42,596 bases of DNA, taken from the IMG/VR virus record IMGVR_UViG_3300027836_000018, positions 1 through 42,596 of that record. The stretch is one strand, 5' to 3'. Origin of the DNA: a virus. Below, piece after piece: positions 32,048 through 38,572 of this stretch. The position numbers and the translations under genes were made by a program. Below the pieces are notes generated by a model, which was not told the DNA's origin, ran no database searches, and was given only the letters and a program-made list of their open reading frames with translations. Within the stretch, counting starts at the first letter, position 1. Every line of letters starts with the position of its first letter.

Positions 32048-32489
32048 TATTTGATTCTTTTATTTGTTTTAGTAGGCCCTGGTAAAAATCGCCTTTTAAA
32101 AAATCTTCTCTGGCCTTAGCTAATTTGCCTGGCTCTACTTCTACTAGATCTTCTTTTTCGATTTTAAAATCCCTTTTTGGTGCCCAGTCTTTCATGTCAT
32201 TATAAAACTTTTCTATCTCTTCTGGTAAAGATTCTGTAGAAAACTCAATGTAAATTTCAATTGCATTTATTAGTTTTAAATATAAAACTTGTAAATCTTT
32301 ATTGTACAAGATAGTATCAACATATGCGTTAAGTAAAACATCCTTAAATGTCTCAGGGTCTTTATCGGAAATTAATGCTTTTACATTGCCTTTCAATTTA
32401 ACAACCTCTTCATTTTTTAATTTTACTATTTCTTCAAACTGTTTAAATTCCGAATATAATTCTGCGATTTTTGATTTAAGCTGTTTCAT
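32040..32489 (-). CDS. Coiled-coil protein before terL, candidate small terminase subunit, 149 aa
   Basis: The 149-residue product is helical throughout, beginning MKQLKSKIAELYSEFKQFEE with a Lys/Glu heptad region up to about residue 40, then AYVDTILYNKDLQVLYLKLI and an acidic C-terminal part (KRDFKIEKEDLVEVEPGKLA). It overlaps the start of terL by 8 bp and is overlapped by the 65-aa gene at its own start (14 bp). A small, oligomerising helical protein coupled to terL is the usual form of a small terminase subunit, but no DNA-binding helix-turn-helix is clear. The assignment is therefore positional. Confidence 0.5.
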   Translation of the reverse strand: MKQLKSKIAELYSEFKQFEEIVKLKNEEVVKLKGNVKALISDKDPETFKDVLLNAYVDTILYNKDLQVLYLKLINAIEIYIEFSTESLPEEIEKFYNDMKDWAPKRDFKIEKEDLVEVEPGKLAKAREDFLKGDFYQGLLKQIKESNNV

Positions 32490-32673
32490 TTTCTATTGTT
32501 TTGGTTTTTTCTATTGCTGTAAATAATTCCTCATCTGACTTTTCTAAAATATCAGATATGCTTTTTGCTCCGGCTACTCTTAAAAATGAATATAGTATTT
32601 CTCCTAATGTGTAATCAGGGAAAGATTTTACTAATTCTTGCATTTCTCTAATTGCGTTATTTTTATAATTCAT
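32476..32673 (-). CDS. Small helical protein upstream of terL, 65 aa
   Basis: The 65 residues (MNYKNNAIREMQELVKSFPD, YTLGEILYSFLRVAGAKSIS, DILEKSDEELFTAIEKTKTI) suggest a compact helical bundle with a helix-turn-helix-like middle (YTLGEILYSFLR..GAKSISDIL). It is coupled by overlaps to genes on both sides (1 bp with the 103-aa gene and 14 bp with the 149-aa gene). Related small proteins occupy the same position in crAss-like phages to my knowledge. The role is unknown; a packaging or transcription accessory are both possible. Confidence 0.6.
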   Translation of the reverse strand: MNYKNNAIREMQELVKSFPDYTLGEILYSFLRVAGAKSISDILEKSDEELFTAIEKTKTIENETA

Positions 32674-32984
32674 TATACTATTGTTCCTGTTAAATTAAAA
32701 GAGATACTTTTTTCTACCCCTTTGTCTAATACTTTTTCGACTACTCTTTGATTAATAACCCCTAGTTTTTTTGAGTCATATGTAATAGTGAGCTCAATTC
32801 TACCTGGGGTTGATACAATACTTGGCATTGTGCATCCACAAGTCTTTGTGGCTGATACGTGCTCTGCATCTTCAATAACTATTAATACTGAAGTGTCTGA
32901 TCCTTTTTTTATAGTACCATACTGTATCATGTATGAAGTATTTTCAGCTACTTCTTTTACTCTTTTGTCTGTTGTTATTTTCAT
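32673..32984 (-). CDS. DUF1573-like Ig-fold protein, 103 aa
   Basis: The protein has the DUF1573 pattern: a first strand region with YMIQYGTIKKGSDTSVLIVI, then ATKTCGCTMPSIVSTPGRIE, LTITYDSKKLGVINQRVVEK, and a final beta strand (VEKSISFNLTGTIV). In DUF1573 the 'CGCT.P......PG....I.VTYDS' signature is an immunoglobulin-like domain found in Bacteroidota surface proteins. Here there is no signal peptide, so it is probably a virion or cytosolic module. It stands between the Cys-cluster protein (2 bp gap) and the 65-aa gene (1 bp overlap). In crAss-like phages similar small genes lie near the terminase. The function is unknown. Confidence 0.65.
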   Translation of the reverse strand: MKITTDKRVKEVAENTSYMIQYGTIKKGSDTSVLIVIEDAEHVSATKTCGCTMPSIVSTPGRIELTITYDSKKLGVINQRVVEKVLDKGVEKSISFNLTGTIV

Positions 32985-32986
32985 TT

Positions 32987-33301
32987 TTATTTTATATTAT
33001 TCCATTTACCTAGTGGGCACATATTCTCTTGATCTTCTTGAGAAGATTTGAATACTAATTCACAACCACACTGTAAGCACACTGAATCTTTAGATATGCT
33101 AACACCTGTCAAAATGTTTAATGTTTGGTTTGCCATTATTTTTAATCTATCCAATAAAGTTTTTGCTTCTTTATTGTCAGAGTTATGCGGACATTTACCA
33201 CAAATTTTTAATCTCTCTTTTTGTAATTCTGTAAGCTCGCCCTTGTACTCTAATCTTGATTTTACTGGTAGCCAAATTTTACTTATTAATCTTTTCATCA
33301 T
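32987..33301 (-). CDS. Zinc-ribbon-like Cys-cluster protein, 104 aa
   Basis: The 104 residues begin MMKRLISKIWLPVKSRLEYK and include KICGKCPHNSDNKEAKTLLD, then SVCLQCGCELVFKSSQ and ENMCPLGKW. The two knuckles (CGKCP, CLQCGC) plus CPLGKW form a likely zinc site. Proteins with 'ICGKCPHNS...CxxCGCxLxxK....exCPLGKW' are conserved in the terminase-proximal cluster of crAss-like phages and occur in other Bacteroidota phages, with no function established that I know. It overlaps the IHF-like gene by 23 bp. A DNA- or protein-binding role is inferred from the metal site and the basic N-terminus. Confidence 0.7.
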   Translation of the reverse strand: MMKRLISKIWLPVKSRLEYKGELTELQKERLKICGKCPHNSDNKEAKTLLDRLKIMANQTLNILTGVSISKDSVCLQCGCELVFKSSQEDQENMCPLGKWNNIK

Positions 33302-33725
33302 ACTTTATATTTATATCTGACCAAATTCTTACAAAAGAGTCTATTACATTTAATCTATTAAAAATATCAGATTGTAATTTTTTGCCAAATTTGTAAATAA
33401 GTGGTCTTCTAAAATTTTTTAAGTTATTACCATTTTCACTAAGTATCTTTTTTAATACCTCTACTTTTTCGTCTATCTTATTTCTCTTTAGAAATTTTGA
33501 AGATAATGCTAAATAATAATTTAATGCAAGTTTGCCTAAATTTGGAAAATTAACCAGCACAACATCCTCTTTGGTTTTTAGCGAATGTTTTAAATAGTTT
33601 ATATTTGTATCAAGTACATCTTCAATATATTTTTCTTCAATACCAAACTCTTCTGCTAACTCTTTTATTATATCTTCAGAAAAAACTATTGTCTTATTCT
33701 TTTTGGAGGAGTAGGACATATACAT
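33279..33725 (-). CDS. IHF/HU-like DNA-bending protein, 148 aa
   Basis: The N-terminal 60 residues follow the HU/IHF alpha-helical dimerisation body: IVFSEDIIKELAEEFGIEEK, then YIEDVLDTNINYLKHSLKTK and EDVVLVNFPNLGKLALNYYL (the latter equal to the V.L.NFG.F strand of HU). The C-terminal 80 residues (RRPLIYKFGKKLQSDIFNRL, FVRIWSDINIKYDE) are longer than in HU and lack the clear Pro-tipped arm. IHF-like proteins are regular members of the crAss-like structural cluster and are thought to be carried in, or to assist packing of, the capsid DNA. It overlaps the 118-aa gene by 32 bp, indicating coupled translation. Confidence 0.75.
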   Translation of the reverse strand: MYMSYSSKKNKTIVFSEDIIKELAEEFGIEEKYIEDVLDTNINYLKHSLKTKEDVVLVNFPNLGKLALNYYLALSSKFLKRNKIDEKVEVLKKILSENGNNLKNFRRPLIYKFGKKLQSDIFNRLNVIDSFVRIWSDINIKYDEKINK

Positions 33726-34050
33726 CTTTTTTACCGATTATAAAACTCTGTCTTATACTATCCATATCTGGTGATAACTTACTCATTCTTAAATTTGTAG
33801 CACTTGGATTTAAAAAACCCTTATTTCTTAAATGCAAATCTGCTACTCTAATATCACCATCTTTTTTTCCTGTATCCTCTTTTATAAATTCTTTGGTCTC
33901 TTTACTATAACCATTTCTAATATAATAAATTAGGATTATTCTTTCAAAATTTCTAAGAGGCTTATCTTGCGTAAGAGAATAGATCTGTAGAATTTTATCT
34001 ATCTTATCTATCTCATTCCTATATGTCGATTTTAATGTTGGAAACTTCAC
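33694..34050 (-). CDS. Conserved small protein, possible winged-helix fold, 118 aa
   Basis: The 118-residue protein is Arg/Lys-rich with a helical N-terminus (YRNEIDKIDKILQIYSLTQD) and a core NFERIILIYYIRNGYSKETK, then KDGDIRVADLHLRNKGFLNP, SATNLRMSKLSPDMDSIRQS. The 'IRVADLHLRNKGFLxP' part reads like a winged-helix recognition helix and wing, so a DNA-binding or regulatory role is possible, but I have no family name for it. It has a promoter of its own just upstream (34065-34096) in addition to the promoter of the preceding gene. Confidence 0.55.
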   Translation of the reverse strand: MKFPTLKSTYRNEIDKIDKILQIYSLTQDKPLRNFERIILIYYIRNGYSKETKEFIKEDTGKKDGDIRVADLHLRNKGFLNPSATNLRMSKLSPDMDSIRQSFIIGKKDVYVLLLQKE

Positions 34051-34064
34051 TATATTTTTTTATG

Positions 34065-34096
34065 CAAAGATATATAAAATATACATACACTACAAG
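34065..34096 (-). promoter_or_regulatory. Early/host-class promoter for the 118-aa gene
   Basis: On the minus strand CTTG (34093-34096), 20 bp, then TATCTTTG (34065-34072). The -7 box is identical to those before the helicase and 174-aa genes on the other strand and the long TTTAACTAA extension is absent. Start codon is at 34050, giving a leader near 10 nt. Confidence 0.7.
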
Positions 34097-34115
34097 ATAA
34101 TTAACATTTATTTAA

Positions 34116-34394
34116 CTAATACTCTTTTTCTATTATATTCTCATTCTTAGGTTTATATCTAAAAAAGTTAAAAAAGAACGACTCTAGTATCCTTCCAAGT
34201 GCCCTGATACTCATAGTGCCATTCATTTGAAATAATCTATATAAGTCAAATGTCATATTGCTAATATAATCATCATTCTCATCTAAGTATTTTGTAGATA
34301 CAATATTTTCTGAAACATTTTCCCAAAGTAAGTCGTAAAACTCTTCGTATGTTATCTCCTGAAACTCGGAGTAAGTTAAATCTGCTACTGGCAT
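34116..34394 (-). CDS. First gene of the minus-strand module, unknown, 92 aa
   Basis: The 92 residues are acidic and aromatic: MPVADLTYSEFQEITYEEFY, DLLWENVSENIVSTKYLDEN, DDYISNMTFDLYRLFQMNGT, MSIRALGRILESFFFNFFRY, KPKNENIIEKEY. I do not recognise the family. The FFFNFFRY block is hydrophobic but too short to be a clear membrane helix. Being first behind the outermost minus promoter and far from the structural genes, it might be an early regulator, but there is no motif to support this. The start at 34394 follows an A/T-rich leader 23 bp from the -7 box. Confidence 0.55.
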   Translation of the reverse strand: MPVADLTYSEFQEITYEEFYDLLWENVSENIVSTKYLDENDDYISNMTFDLYRLFQMNGTMSIRALGRILESFFFNFFRYKPKNENIIEKEY

Positions 34395-34416
34395 AATTAT
34401 GGTTTTTTTATTTTTG

Positions 34417-34448
34417 CAAAGGTAGTAATTTAATAAATAACATCCAAA
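34417..34448 (-). promoter_or_regulatory. Promoter at the head of the minus-strand module
   Basis: On the minus strand TTTG (34445-34448), 20 bp, then TACCTTTG (34417-34424), matching the Bacteroidota consensus. The region upstream of TTTG reads TTATTATT and lacks the TTTAACTAA extension of the late class. Confidence 0.8.
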
Positions 34449-34462
34449 ATAATAAAAAAATG

Positions 34463-34503
34463 TTTAACGTATTTGTTTTATCCAATTATTATTTGTAAAT
34501 TTG
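34463..34503 (+). promoter_or_regulatory. Promoter for the intergenic RNA
   Basis: TTTAACGTATTTG (34463-34475), 20 bp, then TAAATTTG (34496-34503). The -33 part resembles the late-class element TTTAACTAATTTTG with two changes and one base missing, and the -7 box equals that of the scaffold-capsid promoter. It points into the structured region, with a start expected near 34510. Confidence 0.75.
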
Positions 34504-34509
34504 CAAAAA

Positions 34510-34818
34510 TATTTATTATAATACGTGGCTATCTGAAAAGATTCGTATTTGCGGTGAGAAATTACCTAGGCTAAATGGAAGAGATGTGTATACTAGTTAT
34601 ACAATATTCGCCAGAGTATAGCTGTTTTTATGGTTTCAGCTAAAGCTATGTGTAGGTTGTTAAATAAATAATATAATCGAATACTAACTAGAAGGAAGAA
34701 GGGGTTAGTAAAGTAGTAGAACAAAAAACCTACAGAATGTGGATTCGGTGTTTTTCCTATTCTGGGATTCTCTCTACCTCTCTCTTTTTATTTAAGAGGG
34801 GGGTAGGGGGGTGTTTTT
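34510..34818 (+). ncRNA. Candidate structured non-coding RNA, about 310 nt
   Basis: A promoter (34463-34503) and an intrinsic terminator (34769-34818) bracket a stretch without a convincing reading frame but with many helices. (a) AATACG (34520-34525) with CGTATT (34544-34549), enclosing ATCT-GAAA-AGAT, a GNRA-capped stem with a 5/1 internal loop. (b) GGTGAG (34553-34558) with TTCGCC (34607-34612) using two G-U pairs. (c) TGTATA-CTAGT-TATACA (34587-34603). (d) AGCTG (34620-34624) with CAGCT (34637-34641). (e) TGTAGGTT (34651-34658) with AACCTACA (34727-34734), enclosing TACTAAC (34682-34688) with GTTAGTA (34704-34710), whose loop is purine-rich. I cannot match it to a known RNA family. The helices are compatible with one another. 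Confidence 0.65.
34769..34818 (+). terminator. Terminator of the intergenic RNA
   Basis: CTACCTCTCTCTT (34774-34786) pairs with AAGAGGGGGGTAG (34794-34806) through 13 bp including two G-U pairs, with a 7-nt loop. The pairing can extend by about five more pairs outward with the C/T and G runs. TGTTTTT follows (34812-34818). It is one of the longest stems in the window. Confidence 0.8.
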
Positions 34819-35012
34819 ACCGCAACACACCATTATTAAAAAGAGCAGTTTTCTTACCAACATCACTAGCAAAGGAAACCGCAAAAATATTAGAGATGAG
34901 ATTGGTAGCAAAAAAAGTACGGTTTCCTATATTGTACTAGGTAAACCGCAAATATTTACAAAATATTATGGATTTTTATCTCTATAAATTTTTTTTCCTC
35001 GTATATTATTAG
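34819..35012. other. Repeat-rich intergenic region, candidate origin or operator
   Basis: No credible gene is present. ACCGCAA occurs three times in the same direction (34819-34825, 34878-34884, 34945-34951); the last two sit in longer repeats (AAACCGCAAAAATATT and AAACCGCAAATATT). GGAAACCG (34874-34881) and CGGTTTCC (34920-34927) are a perfect 8-bp inverted repeat. TACCAA (34855-34860) and TTGGTA (34902-34907) are a second inverted repeat that interleaves with it. An AT-rich stretch follows. Iteron-like repeats next to an AT-rich tract beside divergent operons and a helicase gene suit a replication origin or a repressor/activator site. Confidence 0.5.
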
Positions 35013-35020
35013 TATCTTTG
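35013..35020 (+). promoter_or_regulatory. Early/host-class promoter (-7 box) for the replication genes
   Basis: TATCTTTG lies 17 bp before the helicase start codon. At the expected -33 distance there is a T-run (34988-34996) without the G of TTTG, so the -33 part is weak; an activator or the repeats upstream may compensate. Confidence 0.65.
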
Positions 35021-35037
35021 TAAAAAATTAGTAGAAG

Positions 35038-36417
35038 ATGTTTAAATTAAGAAAGTACCAAAAAGAATCGTCAGACGTAGCTTATGATATCTTGACTTCC
35101 AAGAAATCCAGAAAAGAGCTTATTGTCTTGCCTACTGGTGCCGGAAAAAGTCTACTAATAGCTGACGTAGTTAAAAGGTTAAAAACTCCTGTAGTTATAT
35201 TACAGCCATCAAAAGAACTTTTAGAACAAAACTATAACAAGTTTCTTTATGTTGGCGGAAAAGCAACGATATACTCTGCATCAGCCGGTGTTAAAGAATT
35301 AAGCAAAGTGACATTTGCTACAATAGGTTCAATAGTAAAAGAAATAGATAGTTTAAAAAAATTAGGCGTAAAAAATCTAATTATAGATGAAGCTCACATA
35401 GGAGTTAAATCAGGATCTCAGCTAAGATCTTTTATTAAGAAGTTAGAAATAACTAATGTTGTTGGATTAACAGCCTCTCCATTTGTATTAAGCGGAGGAA
35501 TGAGTGGATCAGAACTGCAGATGTTAACAAAACTGCAATATAAATTATTTTCAGATATTGCTTATGTATCCCAGATAAAAGACATAGCTAAAGATTTTTG
35601 GACACCGTTGAAATACGAATACATAAATCAAGATAAATCAATATTAGAAGTTAATACATCAGGATCAGATTTTACCGACAATAGTATTAAGCTTTTCTAT
35701 AAAGGAAATGATATCCAGAAGCAAATTATAACTAAAGTAGGCGATTGTATTAAGCAAAATAGAAAAGCTATTTTAGTATTTGTTCCATCTATAGAAGAAG
35801 CTGAAGATTTAGCTAAGAATATAAAAGGATCTAGACATGTTAGTTCAAAAACATCAAAGCAAGAACGTGATGAAATAATAGAAGGTTTCAAATCTGGTAC
35901 TATAAAAACAGTAATAAATGTAGGTATATTAACTACAGGTTTTGATTACCCAGAGTTAGATACTATAATTATAGCAAGATCAACGATGTCTTTTGCTTTA
36001 TATTATCAAATGGTAGGCCGTGGCTGTAGATTACACGATGATAAAAAAGAAACTCTTATTGTAGATTTTAGCGAGAACTTTTCCAGATTTGGTAAAGTAG
36101 AAGATTTCACAATAGACTTTGTTGAGGATTATGGTTGGGGGTTATTTAGAGATGAGTACCTAATAAGTAATTATCCTATTGATGCAATAACAAGGCCTAC
36201 AAAAAATAGCCTTATAGATAAAAAGAAGAATAGATTAAGCAAACCAAAAGATGTAGTATTTTATTTTGGGAAACATAACGGAAAGACTGTTTCCTATGTT
36301 ATTGAAAAGGATAAAAACTATATTTCTTGGCTAGTATCAAATAAAGATTTTAATTGGTTTGGCACCAAAGGAAAAGCCTTAAAAGCCGCAATAGATTACG
36401 AATTAATACCTAAATAA
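35038..36417 (+). CDS. SF2 DNA helicase (RadD/UvsW-like) with ExoX-like C-terminal module, 459 aa
   Basis: Helicase motifs appear in order: Q-motif-like LRKYQKE (4-10), Walker A LPTGAGKS (31-38), ILQPSKELLEQN (Ia), DEAH (117-120), TASPF (145-149), a motif V-like VGILTTGFDYPELDTII (around 295-312) and motif VI YYQMVGRGCR (322-331). This layout matches ATP-dependent helicases of the RadD/UvsW group that act on replication forks and recombination intermediates. Residues 406-440 (VVFYFGKHNGKTVSYVIEKD, YISWLV) form the small 'FGKHKGKT...yl.WL' module found at the C-terminus of exonuclease X and other DNA repair proteins. It heads the plus-strand replication operon, 3 bp before recA. Confidence 0.85.
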   Translation: MFKLRKYQKESSDVAYDILTSKKSRKELIVLPTGAGKSLLIADVVKRLKTPVVILQPSKELLEQNYNKFLYVGGKATIYSASAGVKELSKVTFATIGSIVKEIDSLKKLGVKNLIIDEAHIGVKSGSQLRSFIKKLEITNVVGLTASPFVLSGGMSGSELQMLTKLQYKLFSDIAYVSQIKDIAKDFWTPLKYEYINQDKSILEVNTSGSDFTDNSIKLFYKGNDIQKQIITKVGDCIKQNRKAILVFVPSIEEAEDLAKNIKGSRHVSSKTSKQERDEIIEGFKSGTIKTVINVGILTTGFDYPELDTIIIARSTMSFALYYQMVGRGCRLHDDKKETLIVDFSENFSRFGKVEDFTIDFVEDYGWGLFRDEYLISNYPIDAITRPTKNSLIDKKKNRLSKPKDVVFYFGKHNGKTVSYVIEKDKNYISWLVSNKDFNWFGTKGKALKAAIDYELIPK

Positions 36418-36420
36418 TAT

Positions 36421-37410
36421 ATGACAAAGATGGAAGAAAAAGATCCGCTATTTGATGTTCTAGCAAGCATGGACAAACGTTTTGGGAAAGGTGCAGTTAT
36501 TGTTGGAGACACAGTTATACAGACTGAGAGACAAAGCACAGGATCCCTAGGAGTAGATATCATTACTGGCGGTGGCTGGGGTAAAGGAAGAATGGTTGAG
36601 ATTTACGGCCCGGAAAGTTCAGGAAAAACCACACTGTGTATCCACACTATGATACAAGCACAAAAAGATAACCCTGAAAAAAGAGTTGCATTTATTGACG
36701 CAGAGCACGCTTTTGATAGAAGATATGCTGAGCATTTAGGGTTAGATATGACGCAAGTAATTATATCACAGCCAGATAGTGGAGAGCAAGCCTTAGAAAT
36801 TGCAGAGGCTTTAATTGCATCAGGTAAAATATCAGTGTGTGTTATTGACTCAGTTGCAGCACTTACACCAAGAGCAGAGATTGAAGGAGAAATGGGGGAT
36901 TCTAAGATGGGTCTTCACGCAAGACTTATGTCACAAGCTTGTAGAAAACTAACTGGAGTTGTTAACAAAACAAATACTGTACTTCTTTGGACAAATCAAA
37001 TACGAATGAAGATTGGAGTTATGTTTGGTAGCCCGGAGACAGTTCCTGGAGGAGAAGCTCTTAAATTTTACGCATCAACCAGAATTGATATCCGTAAGTC
37101 TAAAGGAGATGACGATAAAGACGGAAACAGAGTTAATAGCCACGTTACTGTAAAGACTATTAAAAATAAATTAGCTGCACCTTTTCAAGTCACTAAATTT
37201 GATATTGTTTTTGGAGAAGGTATCGACAGATCTAGTGAGATACTAGCAATAGGTGAAGATATTGGAGTTATTAAAAAAGGAGGCTCATGGTTTAGCTATG
37301 GAGATACTAAATTAGGACAAGGAGCTAGTAATGTAAAAGATCTTTTAAGAGATAACCCAGAATTATCTGACGAGATTGAATTAAAGATTAGACAACACTT
37401 TGATATCTAA
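36421..37410 (+). CDS. recA: RecA recombinase, bacterial type, 329 aa
   Basis: The sequence contains the bacterial RecA core: RFGKGAV, Walker A GPESSGKT (63-70), DAEHAFD (93-99), SQPDSGEQALEI (116-127), VIDSVAALTPRAEIEGEMGD (Walker B and L1, about 141-160), QIRMKIGVMFGSPETVPGGE (L2, 193-212) and ALKFYAST. It should form filaments on single-stranded DNA and drive strand exchange in phage recombination and repair. It is shorter than E. coli RecA (353) and ends soon after the core (LRDNPELSDEIELKIRQHFD), lacking the acidic tail. L2 has VPGG where host RecA usually has TTGG. It resembles host-type RecA more than T4 UvsX. It is flanked by a helicase and a nuclease-like gene; TAATG overlap links it to the latter. 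Confidence 0.95.
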   Translation: MTKMEEKDPLFDVLASMDKRFGKGAVIVGDTVIQTERQSTGSLGVDIITGGGWGKGRMVEIYGPESSGKTTLCIHTMIQAQKDNPEKRVAFIDAEHAFDRRYAEHLGLDMTQVIISQPDSGEQALEIAEALIASGKISVCVIDSVAALTPRAEIEGEMGDSKMGLHARLMSQACRKLTGVVNKTNTVLLWTNQIRMKIGVMFGSPETVPGGEALKFYASTRIDIRKSKGDDDKDGNRVNSHVTVKTIKNKLAAPFQVTKFDIVFGEGIDRSSEILAIGEDIGVIKKGGSWFSYGDTKLGQGASNVKDLLRDNPELSDEIELKIRQHFDI

Positions 37411-37880
37411 TGACAAAGAATAATTATACAGATTGGAGTTACGGAGGAGAGTCAATAGGCTCCCTCCAAGATCTGCAGAAACACATGCATAACATTTGGG
37501 GCTTTGTATACAAATTACAATTGTGTGATCCTAAAACTAACAATGTAACTTTTGAATACGTAGGTAAAAAGAATCTATATACTAGGAGAAAAAGAACATT
37601 TGGTAAAAAAGAAAAGACAGCTCTTAAAGACAAGAGATTAAAAGCGTATGAATACGTTACTAAAGAAAGTGATTGGAAATCTTATCTATCTAGTAATAAG
37701 TTTATTAAAGAAAATAATAAAAAGTTTTTTATAAAAAGAAAAATACTACTTTTATCAAATAACGATAGCGATCTAACCTACCAAGAAGCAAAAGAAATTA
37801 TCTGCTCAGGTGCACTAGATGACTGTAAATTTTTGAATGACGGAGTATCACTAAGAAGATTTGGAAAAAAAATAATTTAA
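37410..37880 (+). CDS. GIY-YIG-like nuclease-related protein, 156 aa
   Basis: The pattern GFVYKLQLCDPKTNNVTFEY followed by VGKKNLYTRRKR (around residues 31-62) fits the 'GFIYkitnl..g..YIGKK' form of a phage GIY-YIG-like family. It continues with a Lys-rich region (TFGKKEKTALKDKRLKAYEY, TKESDWKSYLSSNKFI), a FIKRKILLLSNNDSDLTYQE strand-helix and a final small motif (GALDDCKFLNDGVSLRRFGK). In this family the first Tyr and the YIG Tyr line the active site; here the first motif is GFVY and the second YVGK. A structure-specific or nicking nuclease in phage recombination is likely, though an inactive DNA-binding copy cannot be excluded. It sits between recA and phoH. Confidence 0.65.
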   Translation: MTKNNYTDWSYGGESIGSLQDLQKHMHNIWGFVYKLQLCDPKTNNVTFEYVGKKNLYTRRKRTFGKKEKTALKDKRLKAYEYVTKESDWKSYLSSNKFIKENNKKFFIKRKILLLSNNDSDLTYQEAKEIICSGALDDCKFLNDGVSLRRFGKKII

Positions 37881-37888
37881 ACAATAAC

Positions 37889-38536
37889 ATGAAAGAACCC
37901 AATAGAGTTAGGAAGTCAGATATTAAATATCAGATTACACTAAATGAAGAACAAAAAGAGACTAAGCAATTAATAATTGACAATCAAATTGTTGTTGTTA
38001 CAGGAAGAGCAGGTAGTGGAAAGTCGTTAATTTGTGCACAAACAGCGTTAGACTTCTTGATGAAGAAACAATGTGATCACATATTAGTTACCAGGGCGGC
38101 AGTAGAAGTTGGAGCATCTTTAGGATTCTTACCAGGGGATTTGAAAGATAAGTTTGATCCATATCTAGAAGCATTTCAAGAAAACTTGATTAAATGCTAT
38201 GATAAGGTTAAGATCTTAGACCTAATAAAAGAAGATAAAATAAAAGCTTTGCCTGTACAATTTATTAGAGGTAAAACAGTTGATGATGTACTTGTAGTAG
38301 AAGAAGCTCAGAATCTTACTAAAGCAGAAATGCTGGCTATCTTAACTAGGCTTGGTAAAACTGGTAAGATTATTATCAACGGAGATAACGAACAAAAAGA
38401 TATCCGTGACGAGTATAACGGATTGTCCTATGTGATAGAATTATCCAAAAAAATTGAAGAAATCAAGTGGGTTAAGCTAAAAACTAACCATAGATCTGAT
38501 ATTGTTGGAAAAATTTTAGACTTTGAATACAAATAA
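37889..38536 (+). CDS. phoH: PhoH-like P-loop ATPase, 215 aa
   Basis: The signature is clear: Walker A VVVTGRAGSGKSLICAQTAL (about residues 33-52), ILVTRAAVEVGASLGFLPGD followed by LKDKFDPYL, the Walker B DVLVVEEAQNLTKAEMLAIL, then TRLGKTGKIIINGDNEQKDI and a C-terminal LKTNHRSDIVGKIL. This is the PhoH family, widespread in phages, with predicted RNA-dependent or helicase-like ATPase activity; its role in infection is not settled. It lies 8 bp after the nuclease-like gene in the replication operon. The start MKEPNRVRKSDIKYQ is consistent with the small gap. Confidence 0.9.
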   Translation: MKEPNRVRKSDIKYQITLNEEQKETKQLIIDNQIVVVTGRAGSGKSLICAQTALDFLMKKQCDHILVTRAAVEVGASLGFLPGDLKDKFDPYLEAFQENLIKCYDKVKILDLIKEDKIKALPVQFIRGKTVDDVLVVEEAQNLTKAEMLAILTRLGKTGKIIINGDNEQKDIRDEYNGLSYVIELSKKIEEIKWVKLKTNHRSDIVGKILDFEYK

Positions 38537-38568
38537 CTTGCATAATCCAAATATTAATCGTATCTTTG
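38537..38568 (+). promoter_or_regulatory. Internal early/host-class promoter
   Basis: CTTG (38537-38540), 20 bp, then TATCTTTG (38561-38568). The ATG of the next gene (38573) begins only 4 bp after the box, at about the position where transcription should start, implying a leaderless or nearly leaderless message. Confidence 0.8.
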
Positions 38569-38572
38569 CCAA

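Noticed and set aside
34520-34620. Hammerhead ribozyme, tRNA or tmRNA in the intergenic RNA
   Set aside because: CUGAUGA and the other hammerhead core bases are absent, there is no acceptor stem with T-loop sequence, and no tmRNA ends; only generic helices with a GAAA loop are seen.
34737-34940. 67-codon open frame in the intergenic region
   Set aside because: It crosses the terminator hairpin and the repeats, has no protein-like composition and contains low-complexity translation of the G-run; the RNA and repeat interpretation explains the region better.
37410-37880. Homing endonuclease with an intron near recA
   Set aside because: The GIY-YIG-like gene lies cleanly between intact recA and phoH with one-base overlap and no interrupted gene or intron structure is visible.
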